This document shows positions 1 to 7,970 of a stretch of 20,174 nucleotides of DNA, piece by piece (the first letter of the stretch is position 1; each line of letters opens with the position of its first letter). Both the position numbers and the translations under genes were made by a program. This DNA comes from a virus. The DNA is taken from positions 1 through 20,174 of the IMG/VR virus record IMGVR_UViG_3300033154_000077; one strand, written 5' to 3'. The notes beneath the pieces were generated by a model. The model saw nothing but the letters and a program-made list of their open reading frames with translations, made no database searches and had not been told where the DNA came from.

Positions 1-532
1 TGTCCTCGCAAACTTCGCACTGGAACACCAGGGACTGGGCGAACTCGTTCACGCCACCCGGTGGAGTAGCGGTCTTGTCGCAGCTTCCGTCTGGGCCGAA
101 GGACAGCTGGGGCGCGCTCCCGCTATAAAGATCAATGCAGGTAGACGTGACGGTGTAGATCACCTGGGTGTCTTCCGCGTTGTCGAAGTCGTAGATGTCC
201 GCCCTTATAGGGGTGCTCTGCGTCGTCCAGTTTGAGGCCGCGTCGGCGTCGCAGAGGTTGTCGCCGAGCTCCGTCACGAGGGTGTCGTCGTAGTCGCACT
301 TCTCGTCGCGGCATGGGTAGCTGGTCGAGCACGACGTCTGCACCGGGCTTCCCGTGTTGTACACGTCCGTGCAATCCACCCGCTGCGGCGCGTCACGAAC
401 GCCCGACGTCGCGTCGCTGTCGCAGAGGTCGTCAGGGAAGCCGCTGCACTGGGCATCGTTTCCGCAGGTTGATACTGGTCCCTTCGGGTTGTCGTAGATG
501 TCTACGCAGTGTTGCTGGTAGAGGTCCGAACA
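1..532 (-). repeat. Coding Cys-rich repeats in the left-edge protein
   Basis: Residues 541 to the edge contain degenerate repeats, each opening with Cys-x-Asp-aliphatic-Tyr. Units start at residues 549 (nt 508), 594 (nt 373) and 672 (nt 139), with a short half unit at 541. The first two full units share the order C-x-D-x-Y, a PV(S/Q)T segment, two further Cys, then LCD(S/A)DA(T/A)S. The third is cut by the window edge. Unit lengths are unequal (about 45 and 78 residues), so this is a protein repeat rather than a clean DNA tandem repeat. Such spacing suggests disulfide-bonded modules, consistent with the signal peptide. Confidence 0.6.
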
Positions 533-2152
533 CTTCCACGAGAAGAACACGACACCGTCGGTCACCGCCGGGCTTACGTCGTCTTCCTCAAACCACTCCG
601 CCAGGCCGAGCGCGAGGAACCCGCGCAAGCTGATGTCGTCCGCGTTCATCGTCCCGTAAAGTCGGGGGTTGTCCTGTGCAGCGTTGAGCTGTTGGTAACT
701 CTGGTCGCGCTTGATGGGCGGGCTGATAAGCCGAGGCGCCCGAGGATCCATTCCCATCCACACGGTCAATTCGTCGGCGCCGATCTCCATGTTTCTCGAG
801 CCGCAATCCAGGCCCCCCGATGTACACAGGAAGGTGAGCTTTGGGGACTGGCTCTCGACGTAGAATATCTTCCCTCTCGGGACGGGGACGCCGGTCCCGT
901 TGTCGAACCCTGAGATCACCAGCCCGTTGGTGGTGCTCGTCTCCCAGTAGGTGCTGCCCCTGACGTCGGGCACCGGGAGATCGATGTCCAGGAACGTCTC
1001 CGTCGTGGCGCCGTCGTCGATCTGGAACTCGCCGCCGATGACCAGGTCGTCGAGCCCCATGCTCCCCGTGTAGCCGGCGATGGCGGCGCCGACTTCCGCG
1101 TCGAAGTCGATGTGGTCGACGGCCGGGTCGTCGTCGGGGGTGAAGTTGTCGCCTCCAGGTGCGGTGTCCGAGGTGTGGTCGTGCGAATCGTTTACAACGT
1201 CGCCATCGATGTCGAGGTCGTTCGCGTTGTCGAAGTCGATGATCTCGCCAGCCGCGTCGAGGTCGTGTGCGTTCGAGAAGTCCTCGATCAGACCAGCGAT
1301 GTCACCGTAGGCGGCGTAACGCTTTGTCCCGAAAGAGTTCCCGCCGCAGTACGACAGCGGCTCGGCGTCGTTGACAGCCATCCGCCCTGATACGCCAGGG
1401 AAGCAACCGAGCACACCGACACCGAGATCCTCGATAAACCCAGCCTCGTCGCTCTTGGTGTCGACAAACCCACCGACGACCTCGAGGCCGGTGCGGATGT
1501 CGCCCTCGGTGACGATGTCAGCGGGGACTGGCGGGACCGTGTCAGAGGTGTGGTCGTGAGAGTCGGCGACGATCTCGGGGTCCATCCAGGTAGACCCTGG
1601 GCCAGCGAGATCTCCGCCAGGGGTCGCGCCGGCCAGAACCTCGGCGGTGAGCTGGGGGTTGTTGACGTCGGTCGCGAGGATGTACTCGGCATCGAGCGGG
1701 GAGGGCTCACCCTGGTATGTGTACACCCATTCCGAACCGTTGTAGGTCTTGTTCTCGATCCGGTTGCACTGGAAAGTGATCGTCCCGCCACTCTCGGGTG
1801 TCAATACCCGGAAGCTCACGAACCCTCTGGTGAACTGTGCCTTGTGCGGTTCGGCGTCGGAGATGCTCAGGATCTCTTTGCAGTCGCTGCCCACGCCCCC
1901 GTAGTTGTTGTAGCAGTCGTTGACCGCAACGGTCGGGCTGGCGGCTACGGGAGTGATCGTGATCGTGGAAGACGTGTAGCAACCCGTGATGTCCTGATGC
2001 GGTGGCGCGGACTCGAGCGGCGACGCTCCGAACGCGTAAGAGAACGCCTGGTCGTAGTCGGCGTGGACAAACGCGATAGGATCCGCATCCACCCACTGCG
2101 CGCTGGCGGGAAAGGCGAGGAGCAGCCCAGCCAGCAGTGCCAGCCGCTTCAT
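1..2152 (-). CDS. Secreted-looking Cys-rich fibre-locus protein, runs off the left edge
   Basis: I read one uninterrupted minus-strand frame from the ATG at 2152-2150 to the window edge, 717 codons with no stop, so the 3' end is missing. The stop of the upstream collar gene overlaps this start by one base (TGATG). Residues 1-18 look like a Sec signal peptide: Lys-Arg at 2-3, hydrophobic run 4-14, then Ala-Ser-Ala before Gln19. Two near-identical DSHDHTSDT segments lie at residues 197-205 and 322-330, of a kind common in phage tail-fibre stalks. The C-terminal part from residue 541 is Cys-rich, with C-x-D-(L/I/V)-Y at 541, 549, 594 and 672 and LCD(S/A)DA at 576-581 and 633-638. Position after a collar fibre suggests a fibre or surface protein, but an export signal is odd for a virion protein assembled in the cytoplasm. 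No specific family is recognised. The open frame is certain; the function is not. Confidence 0.85.
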   Translation of the reverse strand, partial: MKRLALLAGLLLAFPASAQWVDADPIAFVHADYDQAFSYAFGASPLESAPPHQDITGCYTSSTITITPVAASPTVAVNDCYNNYGGVGSDCKEILSISDAEPHKAQFTRGFVSFRVLTPESGGTITFQCNRIENKTYNGSEWVYTYQGEPSPLDAEYILATDVNNPQLTAEVLAGATPGGDLAGPGSTWMDPEIVADSHDHTSDTVPPVPADIVTEGDIRTGLEVVGGFVDTKSDEAGFIEDLGVGVLGCFPGVSGRMAVNDAEPLSYCGGNSFGTKRYAAYGDIAGLIEDFSNAHDLDAAGEIIDFDNANDLDIDGDVVNDSHDHTSDTAPGGDNFTPDDDPAVDHIDFDAEVGAAIAGYTGSMGLDDLVIGGEFQIDDGATTETFLDIDLPVPDVRGSTYWETSTTNGLVISGFDNGTGVPVPRGKIFYVESQSPKLTFLCTSGGLDCGSRNMEIGADELTVWMGMDPRAPRLISPPIKRDQSYQQLNAAQDNPRLYGTMNADDISLRGFLALGLAEWFEEDDVSPAVTDGVVFFSWKCSDLYQQHCVDIYDNPKGPVSTCGNDAQCSGFPDDLCDSDATSGVRDAPQRVDCTDVYNTGSPVQTSCSTSYPCRDEKCDYDDTLVTELGDNLCDADAASNWTTQSTPIRADIYDFDNAEDTQVIYTVTSTCIDLYSGSAPQLSFGPDGSCDKTATPPGGVNEFAQSLVFQCEVCED
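1163..1189 (-). repeat. His-rich nonapeptide repeat, second copy
   Basis: This encodes residues 322-330 (Asp-Ser-His-Asp-His-Thr-Ser-Asp-Thr), the same nine residues as nt 1538-1564. The DNA differs at several bases while the protein is unchanged, so selection on the peptide or an older duplication is likelier than a recent copy. Short HxHT segments of this kind are common in trimeric phage fibre stalks. Confidence 0.7.
1538..1564 (-). repeat. His-rich nonapeptide repeat, first copy
   Basis: This encodes residues 197-205 of the left-edge protein, identical in sequence to residues 322-330 encoded at 1163-1189. The two copies are 125 residues apart and each is followed by a Pro/Gly-rich stretch and then an Asp-rich stretch, suggesting two repeated stalk segments. 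Confidence 0.7.
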
Positions 2153-3213
2153 CACAGGACACCCGAGTAGATGAGGTAGCCCGAGACGATCGAGGCCTGC
2201 CGGTTCTCGTGACCGTCACCGAGACCAGAGTTCGAGATCGTGTGAGTGTGGTTCCCTTCGGTGCCGATGGGGGCGCTCTGGGTAGAGCTGGGGCTGTCGT
2301 TAGCTCCCTCCTTCAGGGTCGTCGGGTCTCCGCCTCCGGTGTTGTGCGTCCTGACCGTATGGTCATGGGCGCCGTCGCCCCCGGTGGCTCCGCCATGGTT
2401 GTGCTGCGGCCCTTCGTCCTCGGTGAGCACATGCTTCTTCTCGCCGACCCAGGTGTCGTTGTTGTCCCCCGTGATGAAGTTGTAGTCGCCATCGGGCTCT
2501 TCGTCGTCGGGGTGCGCCGCGTCCCAGAAGCCCACCGGCACGCGACCAGCAAAGTCCGGCACTCGGAAGTAGTTGTTTGTTGGGGCTCCGAGGCTCGGGT
2601 GCTCGTCGTAATAGCCGTCGCCTGCCCCGGTTGCACCCATCGCAGCTGCCAGCGCGGGGTAGCTGGCGACCAGGTACTCGTCCCCGTCGCACTGGAGCCA
2701 TCCGTTGATCGCTGCCGCGGACTGGAGCGTGGCGGTCATTTTCAGGTCGCCGACCGCGGGCTGCGGAGCGAAAGCGCCGGGGTCGATGCTCTTCGCGAAG
2801 TAGACATCGGCGCCATCGTCGACGAATGTCAGCGGCACGTTAGTACCGATGATGGTCACGATTGTGTCGGACGCACTGTAGTTCACAGAGAGAACGTGCG
2901 ACTCCACATACGGAGGCCCGCCACCAGGTCGCATCCGAACGCGTCGCCCTACGGTGAAGTAGGCAGTCGCGTCGCAGTCCTCGACGCGGAACGAGCTCGC
3001 GTCGATCTTTGAGACCGTCTTCGGCCCGCGCACTGTGAGGTCTCGAGTGATCGAGAGCCACTCGGGATCGTCGTACCAAGTGCGGACCACCGTCATCACT
3101 TCGCGGCCCCACTCGTTGACGTCCGCCCCTTTCCAGCCGACCTCGGCTCCGTCCGGTACCGGGAACCCGTTGGTCGCCGGGGTCACCGACCACTCTTCAA
3201 GAAGGATCGTCAT
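2152..3213 (-). CDS. Tail-collar domain fibre protein
   Basis: A 353-residue protein, likely a distal tail fibre or collar that contacts the host surface. Residues 25-60 contain DVNEWGREVM and WYDDPEW, resembling the N-terminal attachment part of many podovirus fibres, followed by a beta-rich region to about 150. Residues 154-230 match the phage tail-collar pattern: GDLKMTATL, GWLQCDGDEY, then YFRVPDFAGRVPVG. The C-terminal part has three His-x-His motifs (271-273, 283-285, 322-324), which in T4 gp12-type tips bind metal along the trimer axis; metal binding here is inferred. The end (GHENRQASIVSGYLIYSG) fits the usual collar-protein terminus. The ATG shares one base with the preceding TGA, so it is translationally coupled. 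Family assignment is confident; receptor unknown. Confidence 0.88.
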   Translation of the reverse strand: MTILLEEWSVTPATNGFPVPDGAEVGWKGADVNEWGREVMTVVRTWYDDPEWLSITRDLTVRGPKTVSKIDASSFRVEDCDATAYFTVGRRVRMRPGGGPPYVESHVLSVNYSASDTIVTIIGTNVPLTFVDDGADVYFAKSIDPGAFAPQPAVGDLKMTATLQSAAAINGWLQCDGDEYLVASYPALAAAMGATGAGDGYYDEHPSLGAPTNNYFRVPDFAGRVPVGFWDAAHPDDEEPDGDYNFITGDNNDTWVGEKKHVLTEDEGPQHNHGGATGGDGAHDHTVRTHNTGGGDPTTLKEGANDSPSSTQSAPIGTEGNHTHTISNSGLGDGHENRQASIVSGYLIYSGVL

Positions 3214-5024
3214 CAGCCATCTCCTCCGAGCTCGTCCTCTGTCATAAGGCCGCGCCTAATAAGCGTTTGCCCGAGCCGCACCGCAGCGGCCTCGGCATTT
3301 CCGACCGTCGCGCCGAGCACCACCTGGCGGTAGATGTCCGGGTCGACCAGGGCGGAGAGTCCGAGGTTGGCCACCGCCTCCTTGCCGTTCTGGCGCATGA
3401 AGGCCTCGGCCACGCCGCCCAGCGCGAGCACCGCGCCGGCTACCTTTGCACCCGACGAGTCGCCGGCCATGCCACCTGCACCAGCGCCGCCGGCCAGAAT
3501 CATCAGCAGCCGGCTGGTCCCTCGACCGCCAGGGAACCGCGGCGCTCTGCGGCCGGGGCTCGCGACGTCGTCAAGGATGTCCATCAGGTTGCCGTAGCCG
3601 CGGGTGCCGAGGATCTCGGTCAGCCCAGCAGCCTCTGCGGAGGCCTTCCCGATCGCGCTCGAGCCAGCCTGCCGGTTCGAAGCCACGGCGTCCGCGGCCA
3701 TGCCGAGCCGGCGCTGGAGGACGTGAACAACCGCCACCCGCCGCAGCGCCAGGTCGTCGCCGACCCCGGCCATCATGCCGCGGATCTTCTTGACCTCGGC
3801 CACCGCCATGTCGCTCGAGAGGATCCGGTCGAGCGCCTTTTGCGCGTTGTCCATCCGCCCTTGGCCGATTATGTAGCGGTGCATCAGCCCGGTCTCGGGC
3901 GCCTTCTCGTGCATCGCCTTCCGCGCTTCCCGCATCTTGCGAGTGGCACCCACGGCCCGCTCGCCCTGCTCGGAGTGCGCCGCGACGTCCTCGAGCACAT
4001 CGTCGAGCGGGTCGTAGAACTCCTTCATCCGCGAGTAGTGAGGGATGCGCCCAGCGTTACTCTGCGGCAGCTGGCTCTTCGCGTAGGCCGACCCGACGCC
4101 CTTCCGGATGTTCTCGGCCTCGCGCAGCGTCATCTCACCAGGGAGCCCGGCCGCGTTCCTGAGCACTGAGGGAATCTCATCCATGTGCGCGAAGTCCTCG
4201 AGGAGCTCGTTGGCCTTCCGGACCACCCCCTCGGTCGACCCGTAGCTGCCCATCGTCTCCTTCTCCGCCTGGCGCCGCGCGGACTGGTAGACGTCGTCCA
4301 TCATCTGGTGCCCGCTGCGGATCGACTCGGCGACTTCGACCGCGGGGTTGTGGCTGGTCGGCGAGGGCGTGGGAAGGTCGGTGATGAGCTTAGCCGCCTG
4401 CCTCTCCGAGGTACCCGTCGCCTCGGCTGCCCAGTTGCGGCTCAGGAAGCGTTTGAAGACGCCCCCCTTGCCGAGGGCCTCGATGCCCCGCTCAGTGAGC
4501 TCCTGGGCGCCTGGGATGCGCCGCATCAGACCGGCGCTCGGACGGCGCAGCGCGATCGATGTTCCCACGTCTGCGGCCATGCCGCCCGCGAACGACCCGG
4601 CTCCGCCCACGCCCTGCTCCTCGAGGCCCATCGTGGCCAGCTCGCCCACCATCCCAGCGGGAGCTCCAACCAGCGAGCCCGTTGGCCCGCCGAACGGGAA
4701 CCCCATGCCGGCGCCCATCGTGGCCCCCCGGATGCCGCCGCGGACATAATCGCCGGCCGAGTAGTCGGGAGTGACGTCCTTGATCGTCATGCCGGCCTGC
4801 GCCGCGTACTCCGAGATCGCCTCATCCGCGCTCGAGGCGCCACCCACATCGAACCGCTGCTTGTCGTGAATGACGGTGAAGCCCGCGCCCTGGGATCCCG
4901 TGACCCGGAACCCGCCGCCGCCCTCGACTGCGACGATGTACCCGTTCGCGGCGGACGTATCCATCACGTTGAAGTCCTGGGCGTTGCTCCTGATCTTCTG
5001 GCCAGACCGTCCGCCGAATTTCAT
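3213..5024 (-). CDS. Putative internal virion / DNA-ejection protein (603 aa)
   Basis: A 603-residue Ala/Gly-rich protein. Residues 91-160 form a long glycine-rich weakly hydrophobic region (GGIRGATMGAGMGFPFGG and following), and residues about 497-542 form a second one (LLMILAGGAGAGGMAG, then AGAVLALGGVAEAF). The middle, about 180-450, is predicted helical, charged and rich in Glu, Arg and Lys. This composition, and position between the tail genes and fibres, fits a podovirus ejection protein that is packed in the head and inserts into the host envelope at infection. No catalytic motif was seen, so a muramidase role is not supported. The ATG follows the previous stop by three bases, with GGAGTAG just upstream. 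Family name is not certain; the functional class is an inference from composition and synteny. Confidence 0.72.
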   Translation of the reverse strand: MKFGGRSGQKIRSNAQDFNVMDTSAANGYIVAVEGGGGFRVTGSQGAGFTVIHDKQRFDVGGASSADEAISEYAAQAGMTIKDVTPDYSAGDYVRGGIRGATMGAGMGFPFGGPTGSLVGAPAGMVGELATMGLEEQGVGGAGSFAGGMAADVGTSIALRRPSAGLMRRIPGAQELTERGIEALGKGGVFKRFLSRNWAAEATGTSERQAAKLITDLPTPSPTSHNPAVEVAESIRSGHQMMDDVYQSARRQAEKETMGSYGSTEGVVRKANELLEDFAHMDEIPSVLRNAAGLPGEMTLREAENIRKGVGSAYAKSQLPQSNAGRIPHYSRMKEFYDPLDDVLEDVAAHSEQGERAVGATRKMREARKAMHEKAPETGLMHRYIIGQGRMDNAQKALDRILSSDMAVAEVKKIRGMMAGVGDDLALRRVAVVHVLQRRLGMAADAVASNRQAGSSAIGKASAEAAGLTEILGTRGYGNLMDILDDVASPGRRAPRFPGGRGTSRLLMILAGGAGAGGMAGDSSGAKVAGAVLALGGVAEAFMRQNGKEAVANLGLSALVDPDIYRQVVLGATVGNAEAAAVRLGQTLIRRGLMTEDELGGDG

Positions 5025-5027
5025 GGC

Positions 5028-6263
5028 CTACTCCTGGATCGGTGTGAACGTGACGTTCCCTGTGGAACGACCACCAGGTGCGGGTGCGGGTTGGGCTCTC
5101 CCCACATCTTCTTGCGACCTTGCGTAGTTCTCGTAGAACTCTTTGTAGGCGCGCTGCGCCGCGGGCCGCTCGCCTGCCTCCATGTTGGACAGGACGTAGT
5201 CGATCGATCGCGAACGCCACTCGGCGATCTTGGCCGATGCCGTATCCGAGATCTGCCCGTTTTCGTCGATCAGCTCTGCGATGTTCGGGAACAGGCCGGT
5301 GAGGAACGCGCGCTCCTTGTCACTGGCCTGCGCTCCAGACATCGCCTTGACGAACTCGGCCACGGCGAGCTCCTTCACGTTGGTGTAGTTTTCGAGAGCA
5401 GGAGAGGCGGCGCCCGTCATCATCCTCTCTACCCACGCAGCGAACTGAGTTCCGCGACCCGTCTCGCCATGCTCGTTGGCCACGCGAATGGCCGCGTCCG
5501 TGATCCGGTTGATGGTTTCCTGAAACGACACCAGGCCGAGGATCTTCTCCTTGAAGGCCCCCTTCCCTCGGACGTACCGACCCAGCATGGGAACGTGGAA
5601 CGCCTCCTTGTTCACCACATCGCGAGCGAGTGACTGATCCATCCCGCCAGCAACGAGCGCCTCGTACTGGCTGGCCTCGCTCTTCTCCTCCCAGCCGACA
5701 GGCATGCCGACGTTGACCGTCGACCCGCTCGCCGGAGCTCCCAGGTGCGGACGGTCTGCGAGGACCCCGGTCTGGCTCTCTTGGCGAGTGGCTCTGATGG
5801 GATTGCCATCCGGACCGATAACCGTCTCGGAGGCGTACTGGTAAGGCTCCGCGACCGGATACATCTGAGAGAAGATGGTGCTCGCCTTCTCCGCGAACTC
5901 GAACGCGCCCTGGCCCATCAGGTACTGGATCGCCGCCTGGCGCTGGTTCGGGTCGCTCATGTCGGAGAAGTTTTTCTGCATGTGGCTCATCAGCTGCTGC
6001 TCGCGCCGCTTCGACTCCAGCTGCGAGGCCATCTGCATCTTTCTCATCTCTTGATCCACGCCATGCTTCCGCAGCTGCGCGAGAGCCTGAGGGCCAGCCC
6101 ATGGGTTCTGCGCGGCACCCGACACGCCCGCCGCGTAAGCGGCTCCGCCTAGCACTCCAGCGAGCGAGCGCATCACCCGCATAGCCTTCTGCCCGCCAGT
6201 CTCTTCCTCGACGGGCTCTCCGTACTCGTCTGTCTGTCGAGGGTCCATCATTCTGGGTTCCAT
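5028..6263 (-). CDS. Putative internal virion / ejection-associated protein (411 aa)
   Basis: A 411-residue protein with an acidic start, a small hydrophobic segment at residues 33-51 (SLAGVLGGAAYAAGVSGAA), then a Gln/Met/Lys-rich helix about 62-105 (QEMRKMQMASQLESKRREQQ). The middle is mixed helical and the end is Pro/Gly-rich. It sits between two other Ala/Gly-rich proteins, the usual place for podovirus ejection proteins, so it probably travels in the virion. The ATG at 6263 has GGGGAAG eight bases upstream. The region GTAGACAATGG around the start is repeated exactly at the next gene upstream (7014), so the two may be translated at matched rates. I do not recognise a named family. Confidence 0.7.
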   Translation of the reverse strand: MEPRMMDPRQTDEYGEPVEEETGGQKAMRVMRSLAGVLGGAAYAAGVSGAAQNPWAGPQALAQLRKHGVDQEMRKMQMASQLESKRREQQLMSHMQKNFSDMSDPNQRQAAIQYLMGQGAFEFAEKASTIFSQMYPVAEPYQYASETVIGPDGNPIRATRQESQTGVLADRPHLGAPASGSTVNVGMPVGWEEKSEASQYEALVAGGMDQSLARDVVNKEAFHVPMLGRYVRGKGAFKEKILGLVSFQETINRITDAAIRVANEHGETGRGTQFAAWVERMMTGAASPALENYTNVKELAVAEFVKAMSGAQASDKERAFLTGLFPNIAELIDENGQISDTASAKIAEWRSRSIDYVLSNMEAGERPAAQRAYKEFYENYARSQEDVGRAQPAPAPGGRSTGNVTFTPIQE

Positions 6264-6279
6264 TGTCTACTTCCCCATG

Positions 6280-7014
6280 CTATGCGAACAGAGAACCGAC
6301 TCCGCCAACGAGGGCCTGCCCCCACTGGAACGGTTGTTCGGCGACGTTAATGCTGGTGCTCTCACCCATGAGCGGGTTGCCGGTCAGGTACGACTGGAAC
6401 TGCTCGAGCTTCGAGTAGGGATACTGGTGTTGCCGCAACGCCTCGGCCTGCTGGCCCGCCTGGTCCTGCTCGTACTCCATTCCGATCTTTCCGAGCATCG
6501 TCGCATCGGCGTACTGCTGCTGCTGCATCTGACCCGTCTGCCCCATCGCGGACATCATGTTCGCGCGTTCCATGTTGTAGTTGCCGCCCCAGAGTCGCGA
6601 TGCCGTGGCTTGGCCGGCGTTGGCCATCGCGCTGGCCATCGCTCCACCGCCGAACCGACCGCCGGCCGCGTACCCCGACTGCGGCCCGCTCATCGCCGAG
6701 CCCACGGAACGGTCGACGATGTCCTGCATCCACGGGTTGGAGTTGGGATCCAGGTACGCCCCGCTCATAATCTTTTGCCACTCGTCGAGCCCTGTCTCGC
6801 TGACTGCCCCGGCGTTGGCGATGTTGGTCATCTGCCCGAGGGCCTGCTCCCGCTGTTCGGAGATCGGGACGTACTGCGACGGGAGCGGAGTGTCGTCGTC
6901 GTAGAGGTTGCGCGCCTCGCCTAGCGCGTACTTGCCTTCCTTCCGGATGAGTTTGTGTGCGCGCGTCTTGCCGATGTTCTCTTGTCGCCCGCCCAGTGTG
7001 CTCTGGAAACCCAT
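6280..7014 (-). CDS. DNA-transfer-like virion protein (244 aa)
   Basis: A 244-residue protein whose middle section resembles a conserved podovirus protein often called DNA transfer or injection protein: YLDPNSNPWMQDIVDRSV at 87-104, then a Gly/Ala segment AAGGRFGGGAMASAMANAG (116-134), a Gln-rich stretch (159-168) and an EYEQDQAGQQAEALRQ helix (180-195). The last 15 residues are hydrophobic (WGQALVGGVGSLFA), which could insert in a membrane. It is probably packed in the head or tail and released with DNA; this is inferred from pattern and synteny. The ATG has the Gly-rich leader's ribosome-binding site GGGAGGGGGAG nearby. Tail assembly protein is the main alternative. Confidence 0.75.
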   Translation of the reverse strand: MGFQSTLGGRQENIGKTRAHKLIRKEGKYALGEARNLYDDDTPLPSQYVPISEQREQALGQMTNIANAGAVSETGLDEWQKIMSGAYLDPNSNPWMQDIVDRSVGSAMSGPQSGYAAGGRFGGGAMASAMANAGQATASRLWGGNYNMERANMMSAMGQTGQMQQQQYADATMLGKIGMEYEQDQAGQQAEALRQHQYPYSKLEQFQSYLTGNPLMGESTSINVAEQPFQWGQALVGGVGSLFA

Positions 7015-7017
7015 TGT

Positions 7018-7518
7018 CTACTCCCCCTCCCTGACAGGACCGTCGTCAAGATCCATCGCGTAGAATGTCGCTATCTCTTTCGCTCCCGGTATGAACCGGC
7101 CCCACCCTCGGCGACCGACCATCTCGATCTGGTTGAACCCTTGCGCGCGTGCAACCTGCTGCAGCGCCGGCCACATGCGCTCGGCCCAGAGCTCGATCTT
7201 CTCGCCGCCGAAGAGCCCGATGCTGTAGACCCGGCGGTCGGGATAGATCTTCGCCTCGGCCACGATCACCGCATAGATGCGATGGATGCTTGGATCCCAG
7301 ATGAGCAAGACGCCGGCCAGCCCATCCGCCACGATCTTTTTGGCGCCTTCCATTTCGATCCTGCCCGCTGAACGCTCGAAGACCTTCTCGAGGTAGGGGA
7401 CCAGGAGCTCCCACCCGTCGATCGCCTGCTTCGCCGTGAGCTCGGTGAGCTTGATGCGGCTGACGTCGATGATCGGGATCACCGGGGCGAGCTCTTCTGC
7501 GACCGCTGCTTCGCTCAC
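7018..7518 (-). CDS. GNAT-like phage virion-associated protein (166 aa)
   Basis: A 166-residue protein that fits a small phage family seen beside tail and ejection genes: WELLVPYLEKVFERSAGRIE (36-55), then a beta strand pair around GVLLIWDPSIHRIYAVIVAE, then KIELWAERMWPALQQVARAQ and the end motif IEMVGRRGWGRFIPG (about 130-144). The strand-helix order and the R/GRxGW ending resemble a GNAT fold without an obvious acetyl-CoA loop, so enzyme activity is doubtful. The start is GTG, overlapping the previous TGA by four bases (GTGA). Role: probably virion or maturation factor. The family resemblance is from memory of the motif pattern and would need a profile search to settle. Confidence 0.7.
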   Translation of the reverse strand: MSEAAVAEELAPVIPIIDVSRIKLTELTAKQAIDGWELLVPYLEKVFERSAGRIEMEGAKKIVADGLAGVLLIWDPSIHRIYAVIVAEAKIYPDRRVYSIGLFGGEKIELWAERMWPALQQVARAQGFNQIEMVGRRGWGRFIPGAKEIATFYAMDLDDGPVREGE

Positions 7519-7970
7519 GCGATCTTCCTCCAGCGTTCGGTGGTCGGGTCGTACCAGAACAGCATCGAGTCATCCTGCAGGAGCGACGCCGAGCCAGGCC
7601 CCATCTCGAAGCGGTTGGCGACGTCAGAAAGGCCGCTCTGGTCGATCAGCGTCAGGGTGTTCGCCCCGACGTTGATGAGCACCAGGAACCGGCCTGGGTC
7701 AGCCACTATCCCACTGAGATCCCAGCTTCCGCTGTCCGTGTCGAGTCGCACTACCGTGTACCCGGTCAGGTCGAGATTGTCAGTGTCACCCGTGATCGCG
7801 ACGTCCGTGCTGCCGAACCCAAGCATCGTCGAGAGCTCGCTGCCGTCCTTCGGGACCGTCGCGTTCGCACGGTCGCCCGTGGCGGCAATGTAGTCGGCCA
7901 TCTGGCGGCGGTGTTCGACGTCGTCCTCGTTGAACGCGGGCGGCTTGTGGGCTCCGATCTGATCGGTCAT
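7515..7970 (-). CDS. Small tail-fibre-like protein (151 aa)
   Basis: A 151-residue protein. Its C-terminal half, about 85-148, has a pattern frequent in phage fibre or decoration modules: FLVLINVGANTLTLIDQSG, SDVANRFEMG, then DDSMLFWYDPTTERWRKIA. This is expected to be a beta-rich fold. The N-terminal 40 residues are charged and helical, perhaps for attachment to another virion part. The ATG overlaps the preceding nozzle-like gene by four bases (ATGA), so the two should be made together and probably act in the same tail structure. It could instead be a separate tail knob subunit. No enzyme motif was seen. Confidence 0.7.
   Translation of the reverse strand: MTDQIGAHKPPAFNEDDVEHRRQMADYIAATGDRANATVPKDGSELSTMLGFGSTDVAITGDTDNLDLTGYTVVRLDTDSGSWDLSGIVADPGRFLVLINVGANTLTLIDQSGLSDVANRFEMGPGSASLLQDDSMLFWYDPTTERWRKIA

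Noticed and set aside
1288-2219. Short minus-strand frames of 167 and 170 codons in the left region
   Set aside because: They are other-frame shadows of the continuous reading from 2152 to the edge, which has a signal peptide and repeats.
4185-5633. A 482-codon plus-strand open frame
   Set aside because: It is antisense to two well-supported minus-strand genes, has no recognisable motif, and long antisense frames are common in GC-rich DNA.
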